Source: Berberis thunbergii
Lineage: Eukaryota; Streptophyta; Magnoliopsida; Ranunculales; Berberidaceae
NCBI GenBank assembly: GCA_003290165.1
Contig: QNQO01000201.1
Location: forward strand, 1,116,001 to 1,180,000
Length of the DNA stretch: 64,000 nt
Reading direction: 5' to 3'
Part shown: positions 1 to 9,729 of the stretch, piece by piece
Numbering within the stretch: position 1 is the stretch's first letter
Layout: the number at the start of each line of letters is the position of its first letter
Notes under the pieces: generated by a model
Database searches by the model: none
Told to the model about the DNA's origin: nothing
Seen by the model: the letters and a program-made list of their open reading frames with translations, nothing else
Made by a program: the position numbers and the translations under genes

Positions 1-1125
1 CTTGTTAAAGTATGCAATAGGATGTCCCTATTGTGATAACACTGCTCCAACTCCTGTTGAGCTTGCATATGTTTCAATATAGAAGGGAAGATAGAAATCA
101 GGAAGTTGGAGAACAGGAGTAGTGACCATTGCTTGTTTCAGAGCATTAAAAGTTGTATTGGCAACTTCAGACCATAGGAAAACTTCTTTATTTAGTAAAT
201 CAGTGAGAGGCCTTGCAATACCATAATTTTTCACAAATTTCCTGTAGTAGCTTGTCAGACCAAGGCATCCTCTTAATGCCTTCACTGTTGCGGGTAGAGG
301 CCATTGCAACATAGCCTTGATTTTTCAGGGTCTGCTGCTACTCTTTTAGTGTTGATAGTGTGGCCCAAGTAGATTAGTTCTTGTTGACCAAATGAACATT
401 TAGAAAGTTTGGCATATAATGAATGGTTCCTGAGTGTGGAGAGAGTGATGGTTAAGTGATGAAGGTGGAGATCAAGGGATTTACTGTAGACCAATATGTC
501 ATAAAAAAAAACTAGGATGAACTTTCTTAAGTGAGGTTGGAATACTTGATTCATGAGAGATTGGAATGTAGTAGGAGCATTAGTAAGACCAAAAGGCATT
601 ACCCTAAACTCAAAATGGCCATGATGTGTTTTGAAGGTAGTCTTGTGAACATCTAAAGGGTGTACCAACACTTGAGGATACCCTGACCTGAGATCAAGCT
701 TAAAAAAACCTTAGCACCATGAAGTTCATCAAGTAAGTCATCTATGAAAGGCATGAAAAATTTATCTTTGATAGTTAGGTCATTGAGTTTCCTATTATCC
801 AATCAAAATTTCCATGTAAGGTCTTTTTTTTTACTAGTAAAATTGGGGTAACAAAAGGGCTATTGGAGTGTTGAAAAAGGCCAATGTCAAGCATTTCTTG
901 GAAAAGTTGTTCAACTACATCCTTTAGGATATGAGGAAGCCTATAAGGGGGTTGTGACGTAGGGAGTGCTTGGGGTTTAAGAGGGATTCTGTGGTCTAGG
1001 CTTCTATGTGGAGGGAGAGATGTAGGAGGGTGAAAAACATCAGCAAAAGAGTCCAGTAATAAAGAAATATGTGGGTCTAAATCAGTGGAAACAAGAAGTG
1101 ATGTGAGAGAAAACAAATGACTCAT
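1..1125 (-). pseudogene. Reverse transcriptase/RNase H pseudogene (Ty3/gypsy pol)
   Basis: Three consecutive frames on the minus strand give the N-terminal RT arm with its long LVKKK...W..G..MT strand (1125-775), the fingers/palm region with FRVMPFGLTNAPTTFQ (671-282), and the connection into RNase H with [19 protein letters not shown] and a terminal GVGAVLSQ (312-28). The catalytic palm motif reads FFYDILVYS where the family has an F(V/D)DD-type motif, so one catalytic aspartate is replaced by tyrosine. A stop follows VLSQ, before GHPIAYFNK, at the window edge. Two frame breaks near 670-780 and the lost aspartate show it is dead. Confidence 0.88.
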
Positions 1126-1219
1126 GAAGAAGGGGGAGTGTTTCTGTAAAAATTTTGAGAACTTAGAATGTTCAATGAGGCATAAAGAAGCTGAGTTAGA
1201 GGTACCTTATAGGGTTAAT

Positions 1220-1696
1220 TACTATCCTTTGTGTGCCAGAGTCAATTGAGGGTTTGTAGGCTCATAACTATATTCCCAAAAGGCTCGAGCCAATCACCTC
1301 CTAATACCATATCATATCCACCCAAATGGAGAACCCTAACAAAACTTTTAAATGCATTGTTTTGCATGGTCCATTGGAAGGGTTTAGAAAAAGCAGAGCT
1401 AGTAAGGATTTATCCATTAGCTACCTTGACCATCATTTGTGGTGTCAGAGATGTAGGCCAATTGGTGGCTTTAATAACCTTAGGATCTATAAAAGAAGGG
1501 TGCTTCCCATATCAATCACGATTGAGATGAGTTTTTTCTTAACAAAACCTTTAAGAAGTATAGTGTTGGAAGAGGAACTTCTATGAAGGGCATGGATGAA
1601 GAGTTCCATGTTAGAAGGTATCTCTTGGGCAAGGTTTTCAGTGAGCTCAGAACACGATGTTTCCTCCTTTTGAATCTCCTCATCAGTGATTAACAT
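1220..1696 (-). pseudogene. Retropepsin-like protease region (RVP_2 type)
   Basis: Minus-strand translation gives GFVKKKLISIVIDMGSTLLL followed, after a frame break, by a stretch ending in YDMVLGGDWLEPFG. This is the layout of the gypsy-type retropepsin: the catalytic D-S/T-G-S motif, here IDMGST with the serine replaced by methionine, and the conserved YDMVLGxDWL strand near the C-terminus. Stops follow at the GDWLEPFG tail. It lies between gag and RT, as expected for Ty3/gypsy order. Confidence 0.7.
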
Positions 1697-1714
1697 GTAT
1701 AGTTGTTGTTGTTT

Positions 1715-2775
1715 TCAAAGATGGCATATCCTATAAATTTCATCACAGTTATAGCAAAGGCCTTTTTCCTTTGTCAATCTCATTTGGGTCGAGGCCAGTC
1801 TCCGAATAGGAGTAGAGAAAGGTAGCTTAGGATTGCCACTGGGATGAGAAGAGGTGTTGTTGTTGTGTGGTGAATGAGGAGGAAGTGATGGGAGAGCATT
1901 ATCGTGGAATGGTGGTGGAGTTGTATTGGTGACAAAGGTTTTTGACCAAGTACTAGAGTATTGATTCATTGGGTAATTTCTACGTGGAGATGGAGTGGAG
2001 GACACATGAGAATGGCAGTTTTCCTGCATTCTGGCAAAGAGGAATGCATGGGCTACAATAAGGGGCTTGAACATTTGAACAACATGTTTGATATCAGCTT
2101 TCAATCTACTATGAAAGCTTAAAACGAAATAAGATTCAGACAATGAAGGATTGTGTAGGAGCATAACAGACTTTAGTTCTTCAAATTTTTCATAATACTC
2201 TTCGACTGTGTGAAGTTGGGATAATTTGTTAAAAACATCCACGTAATTGTCTGATAAGGGAACCTCAAAACGAAGGCATAAATCATGAACCAATTCATTC
2301 CACTGCACCTGAGGTTTGCCTATCTGGTAATCTAGAAACCAATGATCCGCTTTGCCATCCAAGTGTATAGAAGCTATAGGAATTTTACTATCATCCAAGA
2401 CATTATGTAAAGCAAAATAGCGTTTACATTTTTTATCCAACAACGAGGATTAGAACCATCGAAATGGGGAAAGTGAATTTTAGGGAATCTGAAGAAATTA
2501 CCTCCACTATTAGAGGGTGGGTGGGAGGGAGCTCGCCCTCGGTTGATGTTCATCTCTGTAATCTGAGAGCTGCTTGATTCACCTTCGTGATTCCCCCGGT
2601 GAACCCTTGCATCATCTGATCAATTTTGGTGTCCAATCTCTTCCCCTGAGCTTCGCTAGCTTGAGAAATGCGTTTCATTTCAGCTTTCATCCATTCTAGT
2701 CCTGAATTCTCCGTAATGTAATTTATTGTTAACCCTTCATGAAATTTTCAACCTCATGCATTGTCGTCTCCATTT
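1715..2775 (-). pseudogene. gag pseudogene with CCHC-like knuckle
   Basis: The open part (2443-1715) encodes 242 residues: HWFLDYQIGKPQVQWNELVHDL, LHTVEEYYEKFEELKSVML and a proline/serine-rich linker, then CYNCDEIYRICHL. The last motif is a degraded zinc knuckle: the usual form is CxNCDExxxxGHxC, and here glycine is isoleucine and the final cysteine is missing. Upstream, in other frames, FRFPKIHFPHFDGSNP continues the gag N-terminus to about 2770, where a Met-Glu-Thr-Thr start is visible. It is a retrotransposon_gag (PF03732) type capsid by motif. Confidence 0.8.
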
Positions 2776-3243
2776 TCAATTTCTCAAAATTGATAGAAAA
2801 GTGAGACTGAACAAAAACAGACGAGAAAATTAGATAACACTTCTCAACCAGATTGATTGAGCCTAATTAGAGCAAAACATCATTTGTGCCATTCTCACTG
2901 AGTTCTTCCCCTTTATAAAGAGGGGTTTGTAACAAAATTTTGGAATTGGCCAGTAATGATACCTGGTAAGGAACAATGGTCTCTTAACTAACATAAGAGC
3001 AAATTATAAAAATACCCTTTTCTTCTAACATTTAAATCTCGCGCCTAAAAGCTGGCACTTGACAAAGGCTTAGCATATCAATCAAACACATCTATAGAAC
3101 CTTAAAGTTTGCAAAGCAATGAGACTGAGCTAAAGAAACAACTAACAAACGTGTGGAACAAATCACAACCCACATTCGAAAATCGAAACCCAAAATGAAA
3201 AAACCCTAAAGATTTCAACCTGCTAGATCCCTAGTCAACAATT
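2776..3243. other. Leader/LTR-like sequence and unassigned DNA
   Basis: This holds the minus-strand leader of the 1-2800 element, including the palindromic TATA-like ctttataaag at 2910-2919. From about 3110 it is AT-rich DNA with no coding signal. It ends at the CAATT duplication (3239-3243) of the next element. With that element removed, 3243 joins 7510 and may be part of a plant gene's 5' region on the minus strand (see 7510-7860). Confidence 0.4.
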
Positions 3244-4564
3244 TGTTAGGATACCAATCCTATTTAGTAGGGGTGGGCACGGTCCGGATTGGTTCCAAAT
3301 TTGGAGGAACTTAACTCGAACCGTTTAAAATTAACGGATCCGATCCGGTCCGGATCCCCTGATTTTTAACATTGGAACCGAACCTAACTAGAACCGTTTG
3401 GAATGGTCTGGTTCCACGGTTCCAATTGAATCAAGAACATAAAAAATTGCCTTAAAAAAAACAGAAAAATAAATTTGGTAAACAGATCCGTCATCTATCC
3501 ATCATAAACATATCATACAAAAACATACAAATCCATCATACAGATCATACAAAAGAGATCCATCATCGATCCATAAAAGCAGTCTGAATCACCTAATCTG
3601 ACCATCATCGATCGATCAAACAGATCCATAAGAGATCATCATTGATCGATCAAACATATCCATCATCGATCCATAAAAGCAGCCTGAATCACCTAATCTG
3701 ACCATCATCAATCGATCAAACAGATTCATCATCGATCGATCAAACAGATCCATCACTCCATAAACTCAGATACAGAGAAAGAGACTGCTAAGAGAGAGGA
3801 GCTCGCTGCTACTGCTGCTTTTTCTTCTCCTCCTCTCGAGACAGAGAGAGAGAGAGAGCGGAGGCTACTTCATCTTCTCGAGACAGAGTTGCTTCTTCTT
3901 CTCGAGACAGAGACTCGAGAGAGAGAGGAGCTCGCTGCTGCTGCTTCTTGACTCGACAGAGATAGAGACTCGAGAGAGAGGGGAGAGGGAAACAGAGACA
4001 AAGAGAGAGGGGGTTTTGGTGATTCCTTACGTCTCCTCCTCTTCTTTTTCCTTCTGCTGCTCCATCATCTCAAAGTCAGAGACAGAGACAGATATTTAAG
4101 TTTTTATTAAATGCAATTTGAAACGGGTTCAACCCCGGACCGTTTCATTTTAAAAAATAGGAACCGGGACCAGACCGTTTTATAACGGATCCGGACCGAT
4201 CCGAACCGTATAAAAAAATCAAAATTAAAATCCGGACCGTTTTGAGCAAAACGGTCCGGTTCGGTTTAAATCCGCGGATCCTCGACCCGTTTGCCCACTC
4301 CTACTATTTAGTATTTACTTGAGATTAGAATGTCTTAGTTATAACAATATTCTATTTAGGGAATATTAGTTTGAGTTATTGTTTGATTATAATTAGGATT
4401 GAATTCAATTAGGAAGTATTATTCTTTGCTTTTAGTTATAAATACATATGATGTAATAGAGTTTAGGCAAACAATACAAGTTTTATTTAATTTATTTGGT
4501 GGCTGATCCCCAATCAAAGGATCTAGGTGGTTTGATCTCCAATCAAAATGTTAAGGTCTCTATT
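3244..4564 (+). repeat. 5' LTR, interrupted by a hAT-like element
   Basis: LTR sequence 3244-3267 continues at 4312-4564 after the insertion. It matches the 3' LTR (7216-7504) almost throughout, including TATAAATACATATGATG at about 4437 as the likely promoter. Confidence 0.92.
3268..4303. mobile_element. hAT-like non-autonomous element in the 5' LTR
   Basis: The 1036-bp insertion has terminal inverted repeats TAGGGGTGGGCA and TAGGAGTGGGCA and is flanked by the 8-bp duplication CTATTTAG (3260-3267, 4304-4311). Eight bases is the hAT signature. The uninterrupted target is visible in the 3' LTR as CTGTTTAG. Subterminal DNA is rich in CCGGACCG/CGGTTC motifs at both ends. The middle has ATCCATCATCGATC-type direct repeats (3480-3760) and GAGA tracts (3770-4010). 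No transposase is encoded. Confidence 0.9.
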
Positions 4565-4566
4565 AT

Positions 4567-4581
4567 CTAGTATCAGATGAT
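4567..4581 (+). promoter_or_regulatory. Primer-binding site (initiator tRNA-Met type)
   Basis: TAGTATCAGATGATC begins two bases after the 5' LTR. It resembles TGGTATCAGAGC, the complement of the initiator tRNA-Met 3' end used by many plant LTR elements, with a G-to-A change and a diverged distal part. Confidence 0.7.
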
Positions 4582-5201
4582 CATCGATTCTGAGCCAAAT
4601 TTTTTTTCTTGTTACTTCGTTCTTCACCCTCCACAACAACCTCCAATCTCCCAGATCTTCATCCCAAAAAAAAAAATTTACCTCACAACAGCACCGCCCT
4701 TCGTAGCAACCACCGTCGCCATCATCATCAGCATCATCTTCGATTCCGAGCCTTTCGCAGCAACCGCCGTTGCTACAGCACCGCCTTCGCCACAACACCT
4801 CCCTTCGCAACATCGCCGCCCTTCGCAACAACAGCCCTTCGCAACCGCACCACCCTTTGCAACAGCACCGCCCTCGCAATAGCACTGCCTTCGCAGCAAC
4901 CGCCGTCGCCATCACTTCTTCTTCATCGTTCATCATCAATTCCGACCATTGTTCACCATCGATTCAGCGCATCGTCATCATCGATTCAACGCTTTGTTCA
5001 TCCTCAATTCCGAGCTTTGTTCATCATCGATTCAGTTCAGTGCATCCCATTTCAGCGCCTCTTCCTCTTCATCCAATTACTTATTCAGCGGATTCGTCCA
5101 GTTTCGTCTTCAGCGCAACATCTTTGGTTTCCTCTTTAGCGCTTCATCGATTCTAGTTTCAGGACATCCACAATTTCATTGATTCTATTGACTTTCATCT
5201 C

Positions 5202-7055
5202 ATGCTTCATCTTCTTCACCAACAACCCACCAAACCACATCTAAACCACACCAATAACCCACACCGATTTTCGCACATCATCAAGACGGTTGCTGAATTG
5301 CAAGAGCAGGTCAATGAGCTTACTGCTCAAGTTACTGGGATTACATCCCACCTCTACACACTTGAGGCCACTAATACCACTATTCTAGAGGCATTAAGGA
5401 ATCTTCAACCATATCGCCCGGCACCATACGCTCAACTGGATCAACAACGGCCAATTATTCATATTTCTGGCAAGGGCCTCCGTATTGATTTATCCCGTTT
5501 CGACGACACTGATCCATATGGTTGGTTATTTCAGGCCGAGCAGTACCAGGAACTCAATGGCCTTTCCAGCGAACATATGCTTCCCATTGCCGCTCTTCTC
5601 CTTCAGGGTGATGCCAACTCTTGGTACCGATGGATTTACCAATCACTGGGCACATTAACTTGGCAACAGTTTTTGAAAGCTCTTTGCTTTCGCTTTGGTT
5701 CTCGTGAACATATCGATCCGTGTAGTTCTCTTTCCAAGTTAGTACAACGAGGCACAGTTCGCTCATTTATTACCGAGTTCGAGAAACTATCTAATTTGGT
5801 TCCTGGTTTGTCTGAATCTCATCAGATTAGCATTTTTCTATCGGGTTTGCGTGTTGATATTCAAGCAGGAGTTAGGATGTTACACCCTACCAGTATTACA
5901 CATGCTTTTGAGTTGGCTTTATGTCAAGAAGATGCCATTAATGCTACTCGTTCAAAAGGGTCTGTCCAAAATTTTGTTAACCCTGTGCCTGCTACAAATC
6001 CTTCAACGACTGTTACTAGTATCCCACCAGGTGTTAAAAGTCTGTCATGGGTTGAACAACAAGAACATTGTGCCAACGGACTTTGCTTTAACTGCGATGA
6101 AGTATATAAGCGTGGCCATCGTTGTTCTCAGCCCCACGTTTTGCTCCTCGAGGGTAATAAGGAAGAAGAAGACGATTCTGATGTTGACCCTCCTGTTCTG
6201 GATCATACTTTATCTGAACCTCCTCTAGGGATTTCTCTTCATGCTCTTCTCGGGTCCCCACGGCCTGAAATCATGCGTCTCACTGGAGAATTAAATCACA
6301 GAACTGCCACTGTCCTTGTTGACTCTGGTTCAGCTCATAATTTTTTGCACCCGTATTTTGCCAAACAATTTGGGTTTCCAATCCACCAAGATTGTGTTTT
6401 ACGCATCATGCTTGCGGATGGTGGCCAATTGCATAGTTCAGGCTCTTGTTGGGATGTTTCCCTTAAATTACAAGATTATGAGTTCCTCGACCACTTCTTA
6501 CTCCTTGGTATCACTGGATGTGATGTGGTTCTAGGTGCAAAATGGCTTCGCTCTTTGGGTGTTATTACTTGGGACTTTTCCAAGCTGATTATGACATTCT
6601 CGGTGGCAAATCGTACTTATACATTATTTGGTGACAATTCTCCTATGGTCTTGGGTACTACCCCGGTCCATCGTTCTTTACAACAGGAGCATCACGACAT
6701 TCTTTTACAATTACCTCAGGCAGTTGCCCTAGGCGTTTCCATTCCCGATGTCGTTCAGCCACTTATTGCTGAATTTTCAGATGTCGTTGGCAATCCCAAC
6801 ACCCTTTCCCCCGGCCGATCACATGATCATCATATCCCGATTTTACCAGATGATTCTCCAGTAAATGTTCGATCATATCGTTATCCTCACTTTCAAAAGT
6901 CCGACTTTGATAACGTTGTATCTACATTGAAGGCTGCATGCCTTATTCAAACTAGTACCAACTCTTATTCTTCATTAGTTCTCTTGGAAAAAAAGAAGGA
7001 TGGTTTTTGGCGCATGTGTGTTGACTATCGAGCCCTTAATAAATTCACTATTTAG
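5202..7055 (+). CDS. gag-protease polyprotein with truncated RT (chromovirus-like)
   Basis: Open for 617 codons. Residues about 85-260 are the capsid-like gag domain (RFDDTDPYGWLFQAEQY, LTWQQFLKALCFRFG). A CCHC zinc knuckle CFNCDEVYKRGHRC lies at about 292-305 for RNA binding. A retropepsin with catalytic VLVDSGSAHNFL is at about 369-381 and a DVVLGAKWLRSLG strand near 443. The RT arm starts at about 555 and stops at MCVDYRALNKFTI, before any catalytic palm motif. The frame stays open for nearly 1.9 kb, so the gag-PR part may have been intact at insertion. The true start may lie upstream, in the CAACAG-rich leader (4582-5201), but 5202 is the first in-frame Met seen. It cannot reverse-transcribe itself. 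Confidence 0.85.
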   Translation: MLHLLHQQPTKPHLNHTNNPHRFSHIIKTVAELQEQVNELTAQVTGITSHLYTLEATNTTILEALRNLQPYRPAPYAQLDQQRPIIHISGKGLRIDLSRFDDTDPYGWLFQAEQYQELNGLSSEHMLPIAALLLQGDANSWYRWIYQSLGTLTWQQFLKALCFRFGSREHIDPCSSLSKLVQRGTVRSFITEFEKLSNLVPGLSESHQISIFLSGLRVDIQAGVRMLHPTSITHAFELALCQEDAINATRSKGSVQNFVNPVPATNPSTTVTSIPPGVKSLSWVEQQEHCANGLCFNCDEVYKRGHRCSQPHVLLLEGNKEEEDDSDVDPPVLDHTLSEPPLGISLHALLGSPRPEIMRLTGELNHRTATVLVDSGSAHNFLHPYFAKQFGFPIHQDCVLRIMLADGGQLHSSGSCWDVSLKLQDYEFLDHFLLLGITGCDVVLGAKWLRSLGVITWDFSKLIMTFSVANRTYTLFGDNSPMVLGTTPVHRSLQQEHHDILLQLPQAVALGVSIPDVVQPLIAEFSDVVGNPNTLSPGRSHDHHIPILPDDSPVNVRSYRYPHFQKSDFDNVVSTLKAACLIQTSTNSYSSLVLLEKKKDGFWRMCVDYRALNKFTI

Positions 7056-7215
7056 GACCGCTGGCTTATCAAGTGGACCAGATTAACTACATACTGGCTT
7101 ATCAAGTCGACCGGCCCCCCTGTGGATGAAGTTACTTGGAAAGACTACGAGCAGTTCATGTACGTTTTTCGGATTTTTAGGCTTGTGGACAATCCTTATT
7201 TCAGGCAGTGTGGGA
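7056..7215 (+). pseudogene. Integrase C-terminal/chromodomain remnant after pol deletion
   Basis: Just after the RT stop the DNA resumes as WLIKSTGPPVDEVTWKDYEQ..., then VDNPYFRQCG, up to the 3' LTR. The pattern W-G-x(n)-TWxDYxxF with L.DxxxFRxxG is the end of the chromodomain that terminates chromovirus integrases. The rest of RT, RNase H and integrase, normally over 2 kb, is missing. A 14-bp stretch, ctggcttatcaagt, occurs twice at the junction (about 7062 and 7093). Confidence 0.7.
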
Positions 7216-7504
7216 TGTTGGATACCAATCCTGTTTAGTATTTACTTGAGATTAGAATGTCTTAGTTATAACGATATTCTATTTAGGGAATATCAGCTTG
7301 TTTTGAATTATGAGTTATTGTTTGATTATAAGTAGGATTGAATTCAATTAGAAAGTATTATTCTTTGCTTTCAGTTATAAATACATATGATGTAATAGAG
7401 TTTAGGCAAGCAATACAAGTTTTATTTAATTTATTTGGTGGCTGATCCCCAATCAAAGGATCTAGGTGGTTTGATCTCCAATCAAAAGGTCAAGGTCTCT
7501 ATTA
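7216..7504 (+). repeat. 3' LTR of the chromovirus-like element
   Basis: Starts TGTTGGATACC and ends CTCTATTA, followed by the CAATT duplication. It provides the intact sequence that shows where the hAT-like element entered the 5' LTR. Confidence 0.92.
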
Positions 7505-7509
7505 CAATT

Positions 7510-7865
7510 CAACCCTTTGTTCCTGCAAACAAAACCAATAAAAAGCCCTGAAAAAATGTGTTCAATTACACAAAAACAAGACAAGAATACCAACGTACAC
7601 TGATTGTCTAGCTGATTATACTCGGTGACAAATTTTCTTTCTTCTGCAAATAAAAGCTAAATCAATCAGTGAGAATAAAATTGAATGAGTTGAAACCCTA
7701 TCACGAGATCGAGAAGGGGATAACTTACCACAAAGAGAAGAGCGACGACTAGAGTAGGAGATGGAATTGAGTCGGATTCCACAATTGGAGATGGTGAGGT
7801 CGATTGATTGATTGCGAGAAAAATTGAAGAGTGGTTGCTAGGGTTGGTTTGGGGGTTTAAAGTGA
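7510..7865 (-). other. Possible 5' untranslated exons of a plant gene, split by the retroelement
   Basis: On the minus strand, CT-rich sequence (7860-7745) runs into a good splice donor, TTTGTGGTAAGTTATC (about 7730). A CT/T-rich tract then precedes TTTGCAG|GAACAAAGGG (about 7530). This is the look of a plant 5' UTR exon, intron and second exon start. Joined across the retroelement the second exon would continue at 3243. No ATG-led ORF was found, so this is a suggestion only. Confidence 0.3.
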
Positions 7866-8292
7866 TATCGCGAGGTAAATTAGGAATGTAGGGTAGGGAC
7901 TAACTGCGTATTGATCATCTCTGATGCGAGTTCTGTTAGTTTAATATTTTTATTTGCCCCAATGTTGTAACGACTTTGAAGGACATACTAATATCTAAAA
8001 TTCATACAAACTATGGTTATAATGATACAATTAATTTTAGAGTGTTGTTACAAAACTGGCCATTAATTTGGTGTAGTGGCATACGACTAGTTATAGCCTA
8101 GAAAACTTGGAAAACAATCTTAAACAAAAAGTGAACCTAAAGTAGACCTAAATTATGAATTTTAGCTACCCTAAAGTAGCATAGGGTTTAACCAAAAGGC
8201 TAAAAATAGGCATAAAACATAAGTTCTTAAAAGTCCCTGATATCTAAATTTAATTGATTGTTGTTTAATGTGCATTGATTGTTGTTTTCCAG
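7866..8292. other. AT-rich intergenic DNA
   Basis: No ORF, repeat or RNA motif was recognised. The end (8270-8292) is T-rich and leads into an AG acceptor-like site. Confidence 0.5.
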
Positions 8293-8433
8293 TTTCTGTT
8301 CTGTGAAACTATTTTGGAGCACTCGCTATGACAAAGCCATGGCACTGTTCTTATCATGCCTCGCGGATTTTGCACACTCCAAGGATCAAGAGTATAACAT
8401 GTTACTAGAAAAGTGTTTCAAGCTCCCATACAA
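8293..8433 (+). pseudogene. Isolated exon-like coding segment, product not recognised
   Basis: A TTGTTGTTTTCCAG acceptor precedes a 47-codon open stretch (second frame) containing KLFWSTRYDKAMALFLSCLA and ending CCATACAA|GTAAG, a good donor. Both splice borders and the open frame suggest a real exon from a host gene. No neighbouring exon was found within 500 bp, so it is an orphan or captured exon. I do not recognise the family. Confidence 0.45.
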
Positions 8434-8815
8434 GTAAGATCCTCGTCTTTGTGGCGATTGATAACATGTAAGTGCTGAGTTTTCTAGCAAAAAGAAAATG
8501 AAAATTGTTGGTATGACTCCCTCCATGTATCTCATTAACCCATTGTCCTATCAATTCCTTGAGCTCCCACTCGTCACATTTTTATATTGGATACTGTGAG
8601 CAAATAGCTGGACAAGAGTACAAAAGCTTGAATTCAGAAGGATTAGACTTCTTAGCACGTTCAGAATGGACGCAGGATTTTTCGTTAGACACTACATTAA
8701 ATTTGCATTTTTGTAACAAACTCCAAAACAATATCACTTTTGAGCTGTAACAGTTCACCGAACAATTTTACACAAACAAAGTGATACAATAATTGCATCA
8801 CCATGAAGACTATGG
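8434..8815. other. Unassigned DNA up to the Tat LTR
   Basis: AT-rich with one 63-codon chance ORF (8559-8750) that has no recognisable motif. The last 19 bases, CACCATGAAGACTATGG plus adjoining bases, resemble the right flank of the Tat element at 25969. Confidence 0.4.
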
Positions 8816-9490
8816 TGCTACGCAGTCAATTTTTGTTCCCTGCTTGACCTTGATTTGCTAATCTGCACAAGGAACGCACATGAGCCACGAACCACCGTTG
8901 CGGTGGCCAATGACACTCCGATGCTAAGTCAGACCGGGCTTTGAGGATGGCTTAAGATGTAAACAGGGAATTTGTAGCATATCTTTATTCACCAACATCC
9001 AGTCTTATTTATAGTGTTGGAGTCCTGGTTCGGCCAGGCCATCAGTGGCGTAGATTAGGGAAGAAGATCTTCTTGGAGATCCTTATCTAATTAGGAGTTA
9101 TGCTGTGTAAGAAAGTTTTGCTATTAGACTTATGCTTCTAGATATGCAGGAGATAGTTCCCAATTGGAGTGTTGTTCATAGATGAAAGTTTCCATGTACG
9201 ACGTATAATATGGTATTTGCTTCCTAGTTGGAAACAAGGTGTTTGGCTTGCCCGTTCGAAGTTGATCTCTGAGATACTTGCCTTAATAGGTCTTACGGGT
9301 ATTGGGGATGGGTGTGACACGTGTGGGCTTAACATGCTATAATAATTTGGGTCCGTCTGGCGGACTACGCTATGTGGGCTGGAAAACACTTGGGCCGGAT
9401 CAATGTTGGGCTGACATTGGGCTTATTATTCCTTGAGATCATCATGACACGTATACAGTGCAGAAGAAAATACATTTTGGTATATCACCA
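8816..9490 (-). repeat. 3' LTR of the Tat element
   Basis: 675 bp. On the minus strand it begins TGGTGATATACC and ends near ...CTGCGTAGCA. It matches 25291-25968 in the same orientation and 56296-56968 in reverse. The shared landmarks are AACACTATAAATAAGAC (TATA box), CGGACCCAAATT-like motifs, and GGAGTTATG. Pol and gag lie on its 5' side (higher coordinates). Confidence 0.9.
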
Positions 9491-9508
9491 GCTGCTCCCC
9501 CGAGTTAG
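9491..9508 (-). promoter_or_regulatory. Polypurine tract of the Tat element
   Basis: On the minus strand CTCGGGGGAGCAGC abuts the 3' LTR. The second Tat copy has CTCGGGGGAGAGTAGC in the same place (56280-56295), which supports it as the plus-strand priming tract. Confidence 0.75.
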
Positions 9509-9729
9509 TGTGCCATTGTATCGGTCCAATAAGTGACTTCTCAAAAAAATACGCCGCTCATGATGATTGAGTCTTAACAGTTACTTGAACGATGCACTCC
9601 ATTAATTAAGCGTGCATCGGTTCAGTGGAGAAAAAGTGGGAAATCAAACCCTATTCAGATATCTCTTTCTACAGAGATTGACTCTTCCATTTCTTTGTTT
9701 TTAGAGACTCCGTTCTGTTCAACTTTTAA

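Larger units (their letters stand above)
1..2800 (-). mobile_element. Decayed Ty3/gypsy LTR retrotransposon, cut by window edge
   Basis: Read on the minus strand this is gag (about 2775-1715), retropepsin (about 1696-1220) and reverse transcriptase running into RNase H (1125-1). The order gag-PR-RT-RNase H marks a Ty3/gypsy element. Integrase and one LTR would lie left of position 1. Every domain carries stops or frameshifts, so it is not autonomous. No LTR or target-site duplication could be fixed. A TATA-like ctttataaag at 2910-2919 lies upstream of gag and may be the 5' LTR promoter. Lineage within Ty3/gypsy is undecided because integrase is absent. Confidence 0.85.
3244..7504 (+). mobile_element. 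Chromovirus-like Ty3/gypsy element, complete ends, pol deleted
   Basis: LTRs begin TGTT(A)GGATACC at 3244 and 7216 and both end ...GGTCTCTATTA at 4564 and 7504. The 5-bp duplication CAATT flanks the element (3239-3243 and 7505-7509). A primer-binding site follows the 5' LTR. The internal region encodes gag-protease and only the first part of RT, then jumps to the C-terminal tail of a chromodomain-like region, so the element is a non-autonomous deletion derivative. Excluding the 1.04-kb insertion in the 5' LTR, the LTRs are about 290 bp and differ at roughly ten sites by eye. Confidence 0.9.

Noticed and set aside
1231..1586. Plus-strand ORFs at 1231-1530 and 1326-1586
   Set aside because: They are the antisense shadow of the gypsy protease region on the minus strand.
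4523..5182. ORFs rich in H/P/T/A/C on both strands upstream of gag (4577-5156)
   Set aside because: The DNA is a CAACA/GCAACCGCC low-complexity leader of the chromovirus-like element; three frames are open at once and none shows a domain.
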